Below are positions 38,364 through 47,188 of a stretch of DNA of 64,000 nucleotides, one piece after another. Origin of the DNA: Lentisphaeria bacterium (lineage in GTDB: Bacteria > Verrucomicrobiota > Lentisphaeria > Oligosphaerales > Oligosphaeraceae). The stretch spans positions 1 through 64,000 of the forward strand of contig JAEEYQ010000015.1 of assembly GCA_016288215.1 (NCBI GenBank), given 5' to 3'. The number at the start of each line of letters is the position of its first letter. The stretch's first letter is position 1. The position numbers and the translations under genes were made by a program. Under the pieces are notes generated by a model. The model had not been told where the DNA came from, searched no databases, and saw only the letters and a list, made by a program, of their open reading frames with translations.

Positions 38364-39803
38364 ATGGCCATGCAATACGATTCCTATCAGAGCCCTTTCT
38401 CCACCCGCTATGCCAGCGGCCAGATGCAGCAGATCTTCTCGGAGCTCCACAAGTTCAGAACGTGGCGGCGGCTTTGGATCGCCCTGGCGGAGGCGGAGCA
38501 GGAACTGGGTCTGGCCATCAGCGATGCGCAAATCGCTCAGCTGAAGGAACATGCGCTGGACATCAATTTTGCGGAGGCGGAGGCGCGGGAGAAGATCGTG
38601 CGTCACGATGTCATGAGCCATGTCTATGCCTACGGTCTGCAATGTCCTGATGCCAAGGGAATTATCCATCTTGGAGCCACCTCCTGCTACGTGGGGGACA
38701 ACACGGACCTGATCATCATGCGGGAGGCACTGCAGCTGCTGCGGGGCAAGCTGGTCACGGTCATCGGCAATCTGGCGGATTTCGCGGAGGCCCATGCGAG
38801 CCTGCCCACGTTGGCCTTCACCCACTTCCAGCCCGCCCAACCCACCACGGTGGGCAAACGGGCCACCCTGTGGATTCAGGACCTGCTGGCGGACGTGGCG
38901 GATTTGGACTACGTGGCCGGCAATCTGCGGCTGCTGGGCTCAAAGGGCACCACGGGCACCCAGGCCAGCTTTTTGGAGCTCTTTGGCGGCGACCACGACC
39001 GCTGCAAGAAGCTGGATGCCCTCATCGCGGAGAAGATGGGCTTCCCTGGCTGCTATGCGGTGTCTGGCCAGACCTATTCGCGGAAGATCGACGCCAATGT
39101 GCTCAATGTCCTTTCGGGCATCGCCCAAAGCGCCGCCAAATTCTCCAACGACATTCGGCTGCTGCAGCATCTGAAGGAAGTGGAGGAGCCCTTCGAGAAG
39201 GGCCAGATCGGCTCCTCCGCCATGGCCTACAAGCGGAATCCCATGCGCAGCGAACGCATCGCATCTATCGCTCGCTACGTGATTTGCGATGCGCTGAACC
39301 CCGCCATGACCGCCGCCACCCAATGGTTCGAGCGCACGCTTGACGACTCCGCCAACCGACGCGTGGCCATTGCGGAGGGCTTCCTGGCCGTGGACGGCAT
39401 TCTCAACCTCTACAGCAACGTCTCCAGCGGACTGGTGGTCTATCCCAAGGTCATCGCCCGTCGGCTGGAGCAGGAGCTGCCCTTCATGGCGTCGGAGAAC
39501 CTGATGATGGACGCCGTCAAGGCGGGCGGGGACCGTCAGGAGCTCCACGAGGTCATTCGCGTCAACGCGCAGGCCGCCGCGGCGAACGTCAAGCAGAACG
39601 GCGGGGAGAACGACCTGCTGGCCCGCCTGGCCCGAGATGAACATTTCGCCAAGCTGAACCTGGACCTCGCCGCCGCTTTGGACCCCAGCCGCTATGTGGG
39701 ACGGGCTCCGGAGCAGACGTTGGACTATCTTGCGGAATGCGTCCGTCCCTTCTTGAAGGAAAACGCGGACCGTGCCATGTCCGGCGGCGAAGTGAATGTC
39801 TGA
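38364..39803 (+). CDS. purB: Adenylosuccinate lyase
   Basis: A 479-residue lyase that acts twice in purine synthesis, on SAICAR and adenylosuccinate. The superfamily signature appears as GSSAMAYKRNPMRSERI (about 285-301). Other blocks are HLGATSCYVGDNTDLI (about 95-110) and TLAFTHFQPAQPTTVGKR (about 146-163) with the catalytic His. Length and sequence fit the longer, human-like clade rather than the short Bacillus type. It starts 28 bp after purC. A second ATG lies two codons downstream. Confidence 0.95.
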   Translation: MAMQYDSYQSPFSTRYASGQMQQIFSELHKFRTWRRLWIALAEAEQELGLAISDAQIAQLKEHALDINFAEAEAREKIVRHDVMSHVYAYGLQCPDAKGIIHLGATSCYVGDNTDLIIMREALQLLRGKLVTVIGNLADFAEAHASLPTLAFTHFQPAQPTTVGKRATLWIQDLLADVADLDYVAGNLRLLGSKGTTGTQASFLELFGGDHDRCKKLDALIAEKMGFPGCYAVSGQTYSRKIDANVLNVLSGIAQSAAKFSNDIRLLQHLKEVEEPFEKGQIGSSAMAYKRNPMRSERIASIARYVICDALNPAMTAATQWFERTLDDSANRRVAIAEGFLAVDGILNLYSNVSSGLVVYPKVIARRLEQELPFMASENLMMDAVKAGGDRQELHEVIRVNAQAAAANVKQNGGENDLLARLARDEHFAKLNLDLAAALDPSRYVGRAPEQTLDYLAECVRPFLKENADRAMSGGEVNV

Positions 39804-39833
39804 AAACAGTTCAGCGGGGTCGGCGGCCTAACT

Positions 39834-39917
39834 CTAGCTAGCTCTAGAAGCTCTAGAAAAATTCCTAATTTCTAATTCCTAATTTCTAATTTCTAATTCC
39901 TAATTCCTAATTTTCAA
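39834..39917 (+). repeat. Composite CTAG/heptamer repeat, copy D
   Basis: A CTAG block (CTAGCTAGCTCTAGAAGC then TCTAG, 39834-39856) is followed by seven perfect heptamers TTCCTAA or TTTCTAA (39862-39910) and TTTTCAAAT. It fills the purB-purA gap and ends about 25 bp before the purA start. Confidence 0.9.
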
Positions 39918-39941
39918 ATACTTCTAGCTGCTGGAGAAAAG

Positions 39942-41225
39942 ATGTCAACGATAGTGGTTGTCGGAACGCAATGGGGCGATGAAGGCAAGGGAAAGATTGT
40001 GGATTTCCTTGCGTCCCAAGCAGATGTGGTGGCCCGTTTCCAAGGGGGAAGCAATGCGGGGCATACGGTCACGGCGGATGGGCAGGAGTACAAGCTGCAT
40101 CTGCTGCCCTCCGGAATCTTGTATCCGGGCTGCATCTGCGTCGTCGGCAATGACGTGGTGTTGGACCCCAAGCTGATTCTGGAGGAGATTGACGCCCTGA
40201 AAAAGCAGGGCCGCCCCATGGGCGAGCTTCGCATCTCAAACCGCTGCCATGTGGTGATGCCTTATCACAAGCGGCTGGATGCCCTGCAGGAGGCGTTTCG
40301 CGGAAAGGGCAAAGTCGGCACCACGGGCCATGGCATCGGCCCCTGCTATGCCGACGCCGCCGACCGCATCGGCATCCGGGTGGTCAGCTGGATGGACAAA
40401 GCCGCCTTCGCCGCCGAACTGAAGGCCGTTTTGGAGTACAAGAACCGGATTTTGACGGAAGTGTTTAAGGCGGAACCCTTTGATTTCCAGCAAATCTACG
40501 ATGAATACAACGCCTATGCGGAACGGCTTCGTCCCTATGTGTGCGACACCTGCACCCTGATGAACGGGCTGATTCAGGATGGCCGCCGCGTGCTTTTCGA
40601 AGGGGCGCAGGCCGCCATGCTGGACTTGTCCCATGGCACCTATCCCTTTGTCACCAGCTCACATCCGACGGCGGGCGCCGTCTGCGTCGGCTTGGGCGTC
40701 GGCCCCCGCTGCATCGACAAGGTGATTGGCGTCGTGAAGGCCTATGCAACGCGGGTGGGCGAAGGTCCCTTCCCCACGGAGCAGCTGAACGAAAACGGCG
40801 TCCGACTGCGTGAAATCGCCCACGAATACGGCGCGACCACGGGGCGCCCCCGCCGGACGGGGTGGCTGGACATGAGCGTGGTCCGCTATGCGGCGCAGCT
40901 CAACGGGTTGGACTGCATCGCCATCACGCGGCTGGACATTCTTGACCACTTCTCCGAAATCAAAATCTGCAGCGGCTACACGCTGAACGGCCAGCCGTTG
41001 AACGAGTTCCCCGCCAGCCTGAAGGTCTTGGGGCAGGTGGAGCCCGTCTACGAAACCCTGCCGGGCTGGATGACGGACACCAGCGGCATCCGCGACTACG
41101 ACAAGCTGCCGCCCAACTGCCGCCGCTATGCGGAGCGGGTGGCGGAACTGGCGGGAACCCGCTTGGGCATCGTCTCCGTCGGCCCTGGCCGCGATCAGAC
41201 CATCGTGCTGGAAAAGATGTTCTAA
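39942..41225 (+). CDS. purA: Adenylosuccinate synthetase
   Basis: A 427-residue GTP-dependent ligase that turns IMP and aspartate into adenylosuccinate. Motifs are the N-terminal GTQWGDEGKGK with catalytic Asp13 (about 8-18), FQGGSNAGHTV with the catalytic His, GTTGHGIGPCYADAADR, FEGAQAAMLDLSHGTYPFVT and GATTGRPRRTGWLD. GGAGAAAAG precedes the ATG. The product feeds purB, two genes upstream, so the three pur genes complete the AMP branch. Confidence 0.97.
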   Translation: MSTIVVVGTQWGDEGKGKIVDFLASQADVVARFQGGSNAGHTVTADGQEYKLHLLPSGILYPGCICVVGNDVVLDPKLILEEIDALKKQGRPMGELRISNRCHVVMPYHKRLDALQEAFRGKGKVGTTGHGIGPCYADAADRIGIRVVSWMDKAAFAAELKAVLEYKNRILTEVFKAEPFDFQQIYDEYNAYAERLRPYVCDTCTLMNGLIQDGRRVLFEGAQAAMLDLSHGTYPFVTSSHPTAGAVCVGLGVGPRCIDKVIGVVKAYATRVGEGPFPTEQLNENGVRLREIAHEYGATTGRPRRTGWLDMSVVRYAAQLNGLDCIAITRLDILDHFSEIKICSGYTLNGQPLNEFPASLKVLGQVEPVYETLPGWMTDTSGIRDYDKLPPNCRRYAERVAELAGTRLGIVSVGPGRDQTIVLEKMF

Positions 41226-41226
41226 A

Positions 41227-41277
41227 GAATTAGGAATTAGGAATTAGGAATTTCCCTAGTGCTTCTAGAGCTAGCTA
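41227..41277 (-). repeat. Composite CTAG/heptamer repeat, copy E
   Basis: Three GAATTAG units (41227-41247) plus GAATTT are joined to CCCTAGTGC-TTCTAGAGC-TAGCTA. Read on the minus strand it starts TAGCTAGCTCTAGAAGC and ends in TTCCTAA units, as in copies A, D and F. Confidence 0.88.
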
Positions 41278-41397
41278 TATGCATTAAATGCTTAAATTGA
41301 ATGCATTAAATGAAACAGGGAGTCGTGCTCCAAAAAGCGGAGAAACAGGCGGGAAATCGCGTCTGGAAGGGCCTTGTGGACACCTGGTTTTTCGGCG

Positions 41398-41438
41398 AAA
41401 TGCCCGCTAATGGCCCCAGGGGGCCCGCTGTGGCATTT
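41398..41438. repeat. Long imperfect hairpin between purA and sfsA
   Basis: AAATGCC and GGCCCC on the left pair with GGGGCC and GGCATTT on the right around a 2-nt turn, with a bulge of about six unpaired bases on each side. It could act as a bidirectional terminator for the convergent genes; the T-run is short. Confidence 0.55.
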
Positions 41439-41549
41439 TGTGTCTGAACCTGTATATTAATACCTCTCTTGGTGCATGGGCCTGTTAGGGGCCATTCCTG
41501 CAGTTTTGCCGTTTTTGCACTTTGTTGCATTATATTGCAATTTATGGCG

Positions 41550-42257
41550 TCATGGCATGGCGGAGAGATTCAGGGGGACGGGTGCGTCGATGGCGATGGA
41601 GTCTGGCGTGACCACGCAGTCCATGGCTAGGACCTTCACGCCGTTTTGGGCGGCGATCCGCAGCGTTTCCGCGAATTCGAGGTGATGGATGTCGCTGGGT
41701 CTCATTTCCCGAACGCCCTTCATCTGGATGACGAACAGCAGCATGGCCTCATGACCGTCCTTTTGGCATGCCATGAGCTCGTGGAGATGTTTCACACCGC
41801 GTTCCGTGGGGGCGTCGGGGAAGCTGGCGACGCCGTCGTTTTCCAACGTGACGCCTTTGACCTCCAAAAACACGCTTCGCGAGCCGTCCTGAACATGGAA
41901 GTCAAAGCGGGAGCTGTGCCACGTGACTTCTCGCCGGAAGGTGGCCTGCGGGGAGAACAGCCCGCTGCGGGGCAGCCATTCGGCGGCCACGTCGTTGGGG
42001 ACTTGGGAGTCCATGTTGACCAGCAGGGTGTCGCCGCAAGACCGCCGTTTCACCACGCTGATGAGGTCGTGGCGGGTTTTGCGGGCGGGGTTGTCCGATT
42101 GGGCAAGGTAGATGTGGGCGCCGGGGAGCAGCAGCTCGTTGCAGCGGCCCGTGTTCTTCACATGCACCACCTGCTCCACGCCGTCGATGTCGACGTGGGC
42201 GATGAAGCGGTTGGGCCGCCGAAGGAAGATGGCGCCGATGGTGTGAGGATAGTTCAT
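41550..42257 (-). CDS. sfsA: SfsA family DNA/RNA nuclease-like protein
   Basis: A 235-residue protein of the SfsA family. Family blocks are RRPNRFIAHVDIDG (about 13-26), VHVKNTGRCNELLLPGA (about 31-47), and the nuclease-like core FDFHVQDGSRSVFLEVKGVT (about 118-137) followed by FPDAPTERGVKHLHEL (about 143-158). The E-x-K pair in EVKG fits a PD-(D/E)XK-type active site. E. coli SfsA was named for sugar fermentation stimulation and has been linked to nucleic-acid binding; the physiological role is unclear. Transcribed alone, converging with purA. Confidence 0.95.
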   Translation of the reverse strand: MNYPHTIGAIFLRRPNRFIAHVDIDGVEQVVHVKNTGRCNELLLPGAHIYLAQSDNPARKTRHDLISVVKRRSCGDTLLVNMDSQVPNDVAAEWLPRSGLFSPQATFRREVTWHSSRFDFHVQDGSRSVFLEVKGVTLENDGVASFPDAPTERGVKHLHELMACQKDGHEAMLLFVIQMKGVREMRPSDIHHLEFAETLRIAAQNGVKVLAMDCVVTPDSIAIDAPVPLNLSAMP

Positions 42258-42442
42258 CCTGTATTCCTAAAATCCGCAGCTAACTCTCTTGTTATGGAAT
42301 AATATGCCATTTATCGGCAACTTATGAAGAACAACACGCTGGCGAGCCGGATGGATGCGCATTACATAAGATATTTATACATAATGAGTTATGTTTCCAA
42401 AGCTAGTTTGTGCGCTTTTGGGGGGCATGGGGGGGCGATGGG

Positions 42443-43123
42443 TTAGGGGAGGTCCGCCACATTTTTGCCCTTGCCATAGAATCCGTCCCAGGCGTTGCGG
42501 AACTTCTCCACGGAGGCGTCCGTCATGGGATGGGCGGCCAGTTTCCATACCAGATCCGGACTTAGGGTGACCGTGTGGGCGCCGGCGAGCAGCACATCCA
42601 TGATCTGCCGCACATTGCGGAAGGAGGCGGCAAGAATTCTAGCGGGCAGATGGCGAGAGTCCAAGTAGCTGACCACCTTGCGGACAAACTCAGCCCCGCT
42701 TTCGTTGGCGTCCTCGATGTGGTTGATGTAGGGCGCCAGAAAGCTGGCTCCATGCTCCGCCGCCAAAAGCGCCTGGGGGACACTGTGGATGGTGGTGGCC
42801 GTGAAGGCGATGCCCTCCTTTTGAAGCTGAGGCATGGCCTTGAGTCCCTCTGCGGAAACGGGGACCTTGACGTAGAAATTGCCGCTGATGCGCTCCCGAA
42901 GGGCGGCGGCGTCCTGTAGAATCTGTTTCGCCGTGCTTCCCATGACCTGAGCGTGAAGCATGCGGTCGTTGCCGATGAGGCGTCGGATGTCTTGGAGAAG
43001 GTCCCAGAAGGGGCGACGTTCCTTGACAATCAAAGTGGGGCAGGTGGTCACTCCTGCAAGAGGATAGGCCTCCAGCGCCGTGGCGATATCCTCTAGATTT
43101 GTGGTGTCTACAAGAAGAAACAT
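42443..43123 (-). CDS. Transaldolase/fructose-6-phosphate aldolase family protein
   Basis: A 226-residue (beta/alpha)8 enzyme. I place the start at the ATG ending at 43123, since MFLLVDTTNLEDI matches the family start; the frame remains open upstream. The Schiff-base lysine is in FYVKVPVS (about 93-100), and VTTCPTLIVKE, GIAFTATTIHS, ASFLAPYINHIED and RILAASFRNVRQI follow in family order. The size matches the short FSA/TalC group rather than 320-residue transaldolases. It may cleave fructose 6-phosphate or transfer dihydroxyacetone units. Confidence 0.92.
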   Translation of the reverse strand: MFLLVDTTNLEDIATALEAYPLAGVTTCPTLIVKERRPFWDLLQDIRRLIGNDRMLHAQVMGSTAKQILQDAAALRERISGNFYVKVPVSAEGLKAMPQLQKEGIAFTATTIHSVPQALLAAEHGASFLAPYINHIEDANESGAEFVRKVVSYLDSRHLPARILAASFRNVRQIMDVLLAGAHTVTLSPDLVWKLAAHPMTDASVEKFRNAWDGFYGKGKNVADLP

Positions 43124-43445
43124 GATTGCATGGCTCCCGTTAAGTTCAATGTGGATGTCCTGTGGAAAATCCCACAAAAATAGCATGGATTGGCCCGTTG
43201 GCAAGCGGACAGGCCGTGGAAAACAAAGGCCGAAGGCGCCCATTTTCGTCATTGCCGATTGAAAATTATCCAGTTACGATTACAATAATCGTATTCCGTT
43301 TCATTCCGCGAAGGGGCCGGCGGGATGCCATATATTATATATATGGAATAGAGTGGGTGGCGACGGGGTGTCAAAATGAAAGTTTTTATTCTATTTTTGC
43401 AATAACATGCAAGTTTATTGATTATGAACAGAACAGGAGCGTGAA
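43124..43445. other. Divergent A/T-rich control region with inverted repeats
   Basis: No gene is seen. The region holds a 19-bp inverted repeat, TACGATTA-CAA-TAATCGTA (43275-43293), which includes ATTACAATAATCGTA and so resembles the sigma54-linked palindromes. There is also an A/T palindrome of the form CCATATAT...ATATATGG near 43329-43347. I see no sigma54 box here. Confidence 0.5.
43275..43293. promoter_or_regulatory. 19-bp inverted repeat, possible operator
   Basis: TACGATTA and TAATCGTA flank CAA as a perfect inverted repeat, between the divergent transaldolase and MBL hydrolase genes. A 15-base stretch in it differs at only two bases from the palindrome at 25942, so it could be a weak site for the same regulator or an unrelated operator. 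Confidence 0.45.
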
Positions 43446-44312
43446 ATGAATGGCATGTGGACACTGAGATGCGCATGGGTGGCCTGCCTGTGCATGGCGG
43501 TGGCGGAGGCGGGCGAGGCCTTCGGCACCTTCGCGTTTGCGGACTGCAAGGTCCTCTGCTTTCAGGACGTGGCCATGCGGCACCGCGCCGACCTTTTCGC
43601 GGACACGGAGAATTCCGGCTTCCGTCAGACGGAAGCCAGCTATCTTTCCTCCGTCAACGTGTTTCTGCTTGAGCGGGGCGGGGAGCGCTTTCTCATTGAC
43701 GCGGGAAACGACGCCTCGCGCGGCACGCTGAAGCGCAAGCTGGAGCAGGGGAAAATCGACCCCGCCACCATCAAGGGGATTTTCATCACCCACATTCATC
43801 CGGACCATGTGGGCGGGTTGCTGTGGCAGAACCGTCCGCTGTTCCCCAATGCCACCTTATACATTGCGCGGGAAGAAGTTGAGGCATGGGAGAAGGACGC
43901 CCGCCGCGCCGCCCTCCGCCGTTATCTGGAGCCCTATGGCAAGCGCATGGCGCGCTTTGAATTCGACAAGCCGCTGCCCGGCGGGCTGATTCCGCTGAAG
44001 CGGGCGGGGCACACGCCTGGCCACACCGTCTTCCAGCTCAAGCCGTCTTCGGGAGAGCCGATTTGGTTCGTGGGGGACATCCTCCATGCGGTTGACCTGC
44101 AGGTGCCCCACACCAGCTTCTGCGCCGCATACGATACGGAGCCGAAAACCGCCGTAGTCTCTCGGCGACAAGTACTTAAGGCATCCGGCTTGTTCTTCGG
44201 AGCCCATTTCCCCTTCCCCGGCTGCGCGGAAATCAAGCCCGGCAAGGGCGACGGAGAGGATTTCATCTATGTCCCCAAGTCGTTCGCTGGAGACGCGGGA
44301 GGGCGCCCCTGA
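43446..44312 (+). CDS. Exported metallo-beta-lactamase-fold hydrolase (lactonase-like)
   Basis: A 288-residue protein with a hydrophobic N-terminus (WVACLCMAVAEAG) that fits a signal peptide; AGGAG lies 7 nt upstream. The zinc motif is THIHPDHVGG (about 117-126), followed by AGHTPGHTV (about 192-200) and FVGDILH (about 214-220), all metal ligands of the MBL superfamily. NVFLLERGGERFLIDAGNDA matches N-acyl-homoserine lactonase-type relatives. The substrate is not predictable. Downstream is a perfect 16-bp palindrome before the macrodomain gene. Confidence 0.88.
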   Translation: MNGMWTLRCAWVACLCMAVAEAGEAFGTFAFADCKVLCFQDVAMRHRADLFADTENSGFRQTEASYLSSVNVFLLERGGERFLIDAGNDASRGTLKRKLEQGKIDPATIKGIFITHIHPDHVGGLLWQNRPLFPNATLYIAREEVEAWEKDARRAALRRYLEPYGKRMARFEFDKPLPGGLIPLKRAGHTPGHTVFQLKPSSGEPIWFVGDILHAVDLQVPHTSFCAAYDTEPKTAVVSRRQVLKASGLFFGAHFPFPGCAEIKPGKGDGEDFIYVPKSFAGDAGGRP

Positions 44313-44332
44313 ACGTTCATCGGCGTCCATAA

Positions 44333-44348
44333 TGCAATCGATTGCATG
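44333..44348. promoter_or_regulatory. Perfect 16-bp palindrome
   Basis: ATGCAATCGATTGCAT, followed by GCGTTTTTATT, lies between the MBL hydrolase and macrodomain genes. It could be a small terminator (6-bp stem, 4-nt loop) or an operator for the macrodomain gene. Confidence 0.45.
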
Positions 44349-44390
44349 CGTTTTTATTCATAAAAGGAAGAAATGAGGGAGGGAAACTGT

Positions 44391-44921
44391 ATGGTTGAAG
44401 TGGAGATCATCACGGGAGACATCACCACGTTGAAGGTGGATGCCATCGTCAATGCGGCCAACTGCGGCCTGTTGGGCGGCGGCGGGGTGGACGGCGCGAT
44501 TCATGCCGCCGCCGGAAAGGCGCTGTTCGACGAATGCTGGCAGCTGGTGCAGGGGCTTCCCAACGGAAGAGGGGAGACGGGGCAGGCCTATGCGACTGGC
44601 GCGGGGCGGCTGCCCTGCCGCTTTGTCTTCCACACGCCGGGGCCTGTGTATGTGGACGGCCATCATGGGGAGGCGAAGCTGCTGGCCGCCTGCTATGCGA
44701 ACAGCCTCCGCCTGGCGGAGGAGCGTCAGTGCAAAAGCATCGCCTTCCCCTGCATCTCCACCGGCGTCTACGGCTATCCCAAAGCGGAGGCGGCCACGGT
44801 GGCCTGCACCACGGTCATGCAGTTCCCCTGCCACGCGGTGGAGAAGGTGATCTTCTGCTGCTTCAGCCAAGGGGACACCGCCATCGTGAAGCGGGCGTGG
44901 GAGGCTCTTCAGACCAAATGA
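44391..44921 (+). CDS. Macrodomain protein, probable O-acetyl-ADP-ribose deacetylase
   Basis: A 176-residue macrodomain. Motifs are IITGDITTLKVDAIVNAANC (about 6-25), LLGGGGVDGAIHAAAG (about 27-42) and FPCISTGVYGYP (about 122-133), the ADP-ribose site of the YmdB/MacroD group. It likely removes acetyl or ADP-ribose groups. I choose ATG 44391 because GAGGGAGGG lies 7 nt upstream and the protein then starts where homologues do; ATG 44373, preceded by AGGA, is an alternative that adds six residues. Confidence 0.92.
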   Translation: MVEVEIITGDITTLKVDAIVNAANCGLLGGGGVDGAIHAAAGKALFDECWQLVQGLPNGRGETGQAYATGAGRLPCRFVFHTPGPVYVDGHHGEAKLLAACYANSLRLAEERQCKSIAFPCISTGVYGYPKAEAATVACTTVMQFPCHAVEKVIFCCFSQGDTAIVKRAWEALQTK

Positions 44922-45022
44922 ACCCATGGCGAAAACAGCGGGGCAGGGACATGTCACCTGCTGGCCACGTCGCCTGTGTTATATCGTAAATTATTGTATA
45001 TCAAGATGTTAGGAGAAAAGAG

Positions 45023-46567
45023 ATGAAAAACGCCATTAGTTCGATGCTTGGCATGGCGGTCATGGCGGCCTCCGCCATTTCCGCATTGGCTAACCCGTTG
45101 CTGTTGTGGGACATGGAAGCAATCAGCGGGTTGGGCGGCGGCGCGGCGCTGACCCTTCACCACCCTGAATTCCACGAGGTGGCCATCGTGCACGACGCGC
45201 CGTGGGAGGGCAATGTCAGCACCTATCACACCGTGTTTCAGGACGGCGACAAATACCGCATGTACTATCGCGGCATGGCATGGGACATGCCCGGCGTCGA
45301 AAACCACGAGGTGTACTGCTATGCGGAAAGCAAGGACGGCATCCATTGGGTCAAGCCCTCCTTGGGCATCTGCGAGTTCAACGGCTCGACCGACAACAAT
45401 ATCATCCTGCTGCAGGATCCAAACCACAACAGCTTCGCCCCCTGCATCGACGCCAATCCCGCCTGCCCGCCGGAGCAGCGCTACAAGGCTCTGGGCGGCG
45501 AGGAGGTGCATGGCCTCTATCTTTACGTCTCGCCTGACGGCATCCATTGGAAGAAGGCTCAGGAGGAGCCCATCTTCATCAAAAAGGAGGGCGACCGCGG
45601 CGTCTTCGACTCCCTGAACACCATGTTCTACGACACGGTCCAGGGCTGCTATGTGGCCAATCTGCGCTATTATAAGTATGTGGAGGAGAATGGAACATGG
45701 GACTTGCGCCAAATCCGCCGCTGCACCTCCCCCGACGCCATCCACTGGTCGGAGCCCCAATGGCTGGACACCGGCCCCAACTTCCCGTCCCCCGATTCGC
45801 CGCCCATCGAGCTGTACACCAACGCCATCGTGCCCTACGTCAACAATCCCGCCGTCTACATCGGCCTGCCCAAACGCTACGTCTTCTTCCGAGGAAGCGT
45901 CTATGACCACAGCGGCGAAAACTCCAACCATGCCTGCGGCCTTTCGGACGCCGCGTTCATGAGCAGCCGCGACGGGCTCCGCTACCATCTCTGGAGCGAG
46001 GCCTTCATCCGCCCCGGCCTGCAGCATGACCGCTGGGTCAACCGCAACACCATGTGCGCCCGCGGCGTCGTGCTGACCCCCTCCGACCTGCAGGGTACGC
46101 CGCCTGTCCTGTCTCTCTATTCCACAGAGGGTTACTACTCGGATGGACCCTGCCGCCTCCGTCGCCATGTCATCCGGCAGGACGGCTTTGTCTCCGTGCA
46201 GGCTCCCTACAGCGGCGGCACGGTGACGCTGAAGCCCCTGGCCGTCACTGTGACGGAAACATCGCAACTACCTGGTAGAAAAGGAGTTACGGTTCAGGAA
46301 GAACCCGGCTGGAGCAACGTCATGCTGCTGCTGAACGCCTCCACCTCCGCCCTCGGCGAAATCCGCTGCGAAATTCGCGACAGCCAGAACCGCCCCATTC
46401 CCGGCTACACCATGGCGGAGGCCGTTCCCGTCTTCGGCGACGAATTGGACCTGCCCATGGTCTGGAAGAACGGCCCGGACCTGACGCCCCTTCTCGGCCA
46501 GACCGTCATCCTTCATTTCGCCATGAAGGACGCCGACATCTATTCCCTCCGCTTCGGCCATCCATGA
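45023..46567 (+). CDS. Secreted beta-propeller protein, GH32/GH43-like
   Basis: A 514-residue protein with a signal peptide ending near AISALANP and an AGGAG site. Propeller strands such as DKYRMYYRGMAWD, YCYAESKDGIHWVKPSLG, LYLYVSPDGIHWKKAQE and RRCTSPDAIHWSEPQW resemble the repeated blades of GH32/GH43-like five-bladed enzymes common in PVC bacteria. The last 100 residues form a beta-sandwich with APYSGGTVTLKPL. I cannot identify a full catalytic triad, so it may be a hydrolase or a binding protein. Confidence 0.75.
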   Translation: MKNAISSMLGMAVMAASAISALANPLLLWDMEAISGLGGGAALTLHHPEFHEVAIVHDAPWEGNVSTYHTVFQDGDKYRMYYRGMAWDMPGVENHEVYCYAESKDGIHWVKPSLGICEFNGSTDNNIILLQDPNHNSFAPCIDANPACPPEQRYKALGGEEVHGLYLYVSPDGIHWKKAQEEPIFIKKEGDRGVFDSLNTMFYDTVQGCYVANLRYYKYVEENGTWDLRQIRRCTSPDAIHWSEPQWLDTGPNFPSPDSPPIELYTNAIVPYVNNPAVYIGLPKRYVFFRGSVYDHSGENSNHACGLSDAAFMSSRDGLRYHLWSEAFIRPGLQHDRWVNRNTMCARGVVLTPSDLQGTPPVLSLYSTEGYYSDGPCRLRRHVIRQDGFVSVQAPYSGGTVTLKPLAVTVTETSQLPGRKGVTVQEEPGWSNVMLLLNASTSALGEIRCEIRDSQNRPIPGYTMAEAVPVFGDELDLPMVWKNGPDLTPLLGQTVILHFAMKDADIYSLRFGHP

Positions 46568-46616
46568 GAGAAGCCACGATTCTTTTGTGTCATTTGAAGT
46601 GACGATTCAGAAGGAG

Positions 46617-46749
46617 TCCACAGAAAACACGGAAGGACACGGAAGCGAACTGCCGCTGGCCGTTCGCGGTTTAATATTTTATTGAAAAGTCTCCGCGTTC
46701 TGCCGCGAATGTGGCGGAACGCTTCAGTTTATCCCGTGTCTTCTGTGGA
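46617..46749. repeat. 133-bp element with 16-bp inverted ends and nested hairpins
   Basis: TCCACAGAAAACACGG (46617-46632) and CCGTGTCTTCTGTGGA (46734-46749) are inverted copies with one mismatch. Inside are a CGAAC/GTTCG hairpin (about 46646-46666) and GCGTTCTGCC/GGCGGAACGC (about 46696-46723). It has no reading frame of note and looks like a small non-coding repeat or miniature element in the 355-bp gap before rpoZ. Confidence 0.65.
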
Positions 46750-46922
46750 TAATAGACCAATCGCGACGAAACGGCGTCGAGTTGTCCTGTTTTGGTTTGA
46801 AAATTGCGGGAATGTCCTTATATTAAACAATCTTATTCTGTCCACGTTGGTGTCGAAAAGCCGTCCGCCCGCTGGTGGCCACGGTTTTCGGCCAACGGCA
46901 ACAACCAGGAGGATGTTCAGGT

Positions 46923-47183
46923 ATGAATGAAGAGTATTTGGCCAGGGCCCGCGAGAAGGTCTCCGATGTCCGGCTGTTCATCAACGGAGTGTCCAAACGC
47001 GCCGCGCAGTTGGCGAAGGGCGCCCGTCGTCTTGTGCCGTCTCCGCCGGACGACGAACGGTCGAATCTAGACATCGCGTTGCTGGAAGTGGCTGAGGGAA
47101 AGGTCATTATCAGCAGCGAGTACGAAGAGGCCAAGGCAAAGGCGGAAGCGGAAGCGGCCGCCGAGGCGAAAGAGGAGAAATAG
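46923..47183 (+). CDS. rpoZ: RNA polymerase omega subunit
   Basis: An 86-residue protein starting MNEEYLARAREKVSDVRLFI, with NGVSKRAAQLAKGARRLVPS and DIALLEVAEGKVII, the core pattern of the RpoZ family. Omega helps assemble the beta-prime subunit. I place the start at ATG 46923, with AGGAGG about 9 nt upstream. The C-terminus is an Ala/Glu-rich tail. It starts a cluster in which adk follows after 5 bp; in most bacteria secY holds this place. Confidence 0.82.
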   Translation: MNEEYLARAREKVSDVRLFINGVSKRAAQLAKGARRLVPSPPDDERSNLDIALLEVAEGKVIISSEYEEAKAKAEAEAAAEAKEEK

Positions 47184-47188
47184 GACCA

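Larger units (their letters stand above)
41226..41549. other. Intergenic region between purA and sfsA ends
   Basis: No gene is supported here; an open minus-strand frame at 41306-41530 has no homology that I recognise and no site. The stretch holds composite repeat copy E and a long G/C-rich hairpin at 41398-41438. Confidence 0.5.

Noticed and set aside
41306-41530. 74-codon minus-strand ORF
   Set aside because: It spans the long hairpin, lacks a site and resembles no protein I know.
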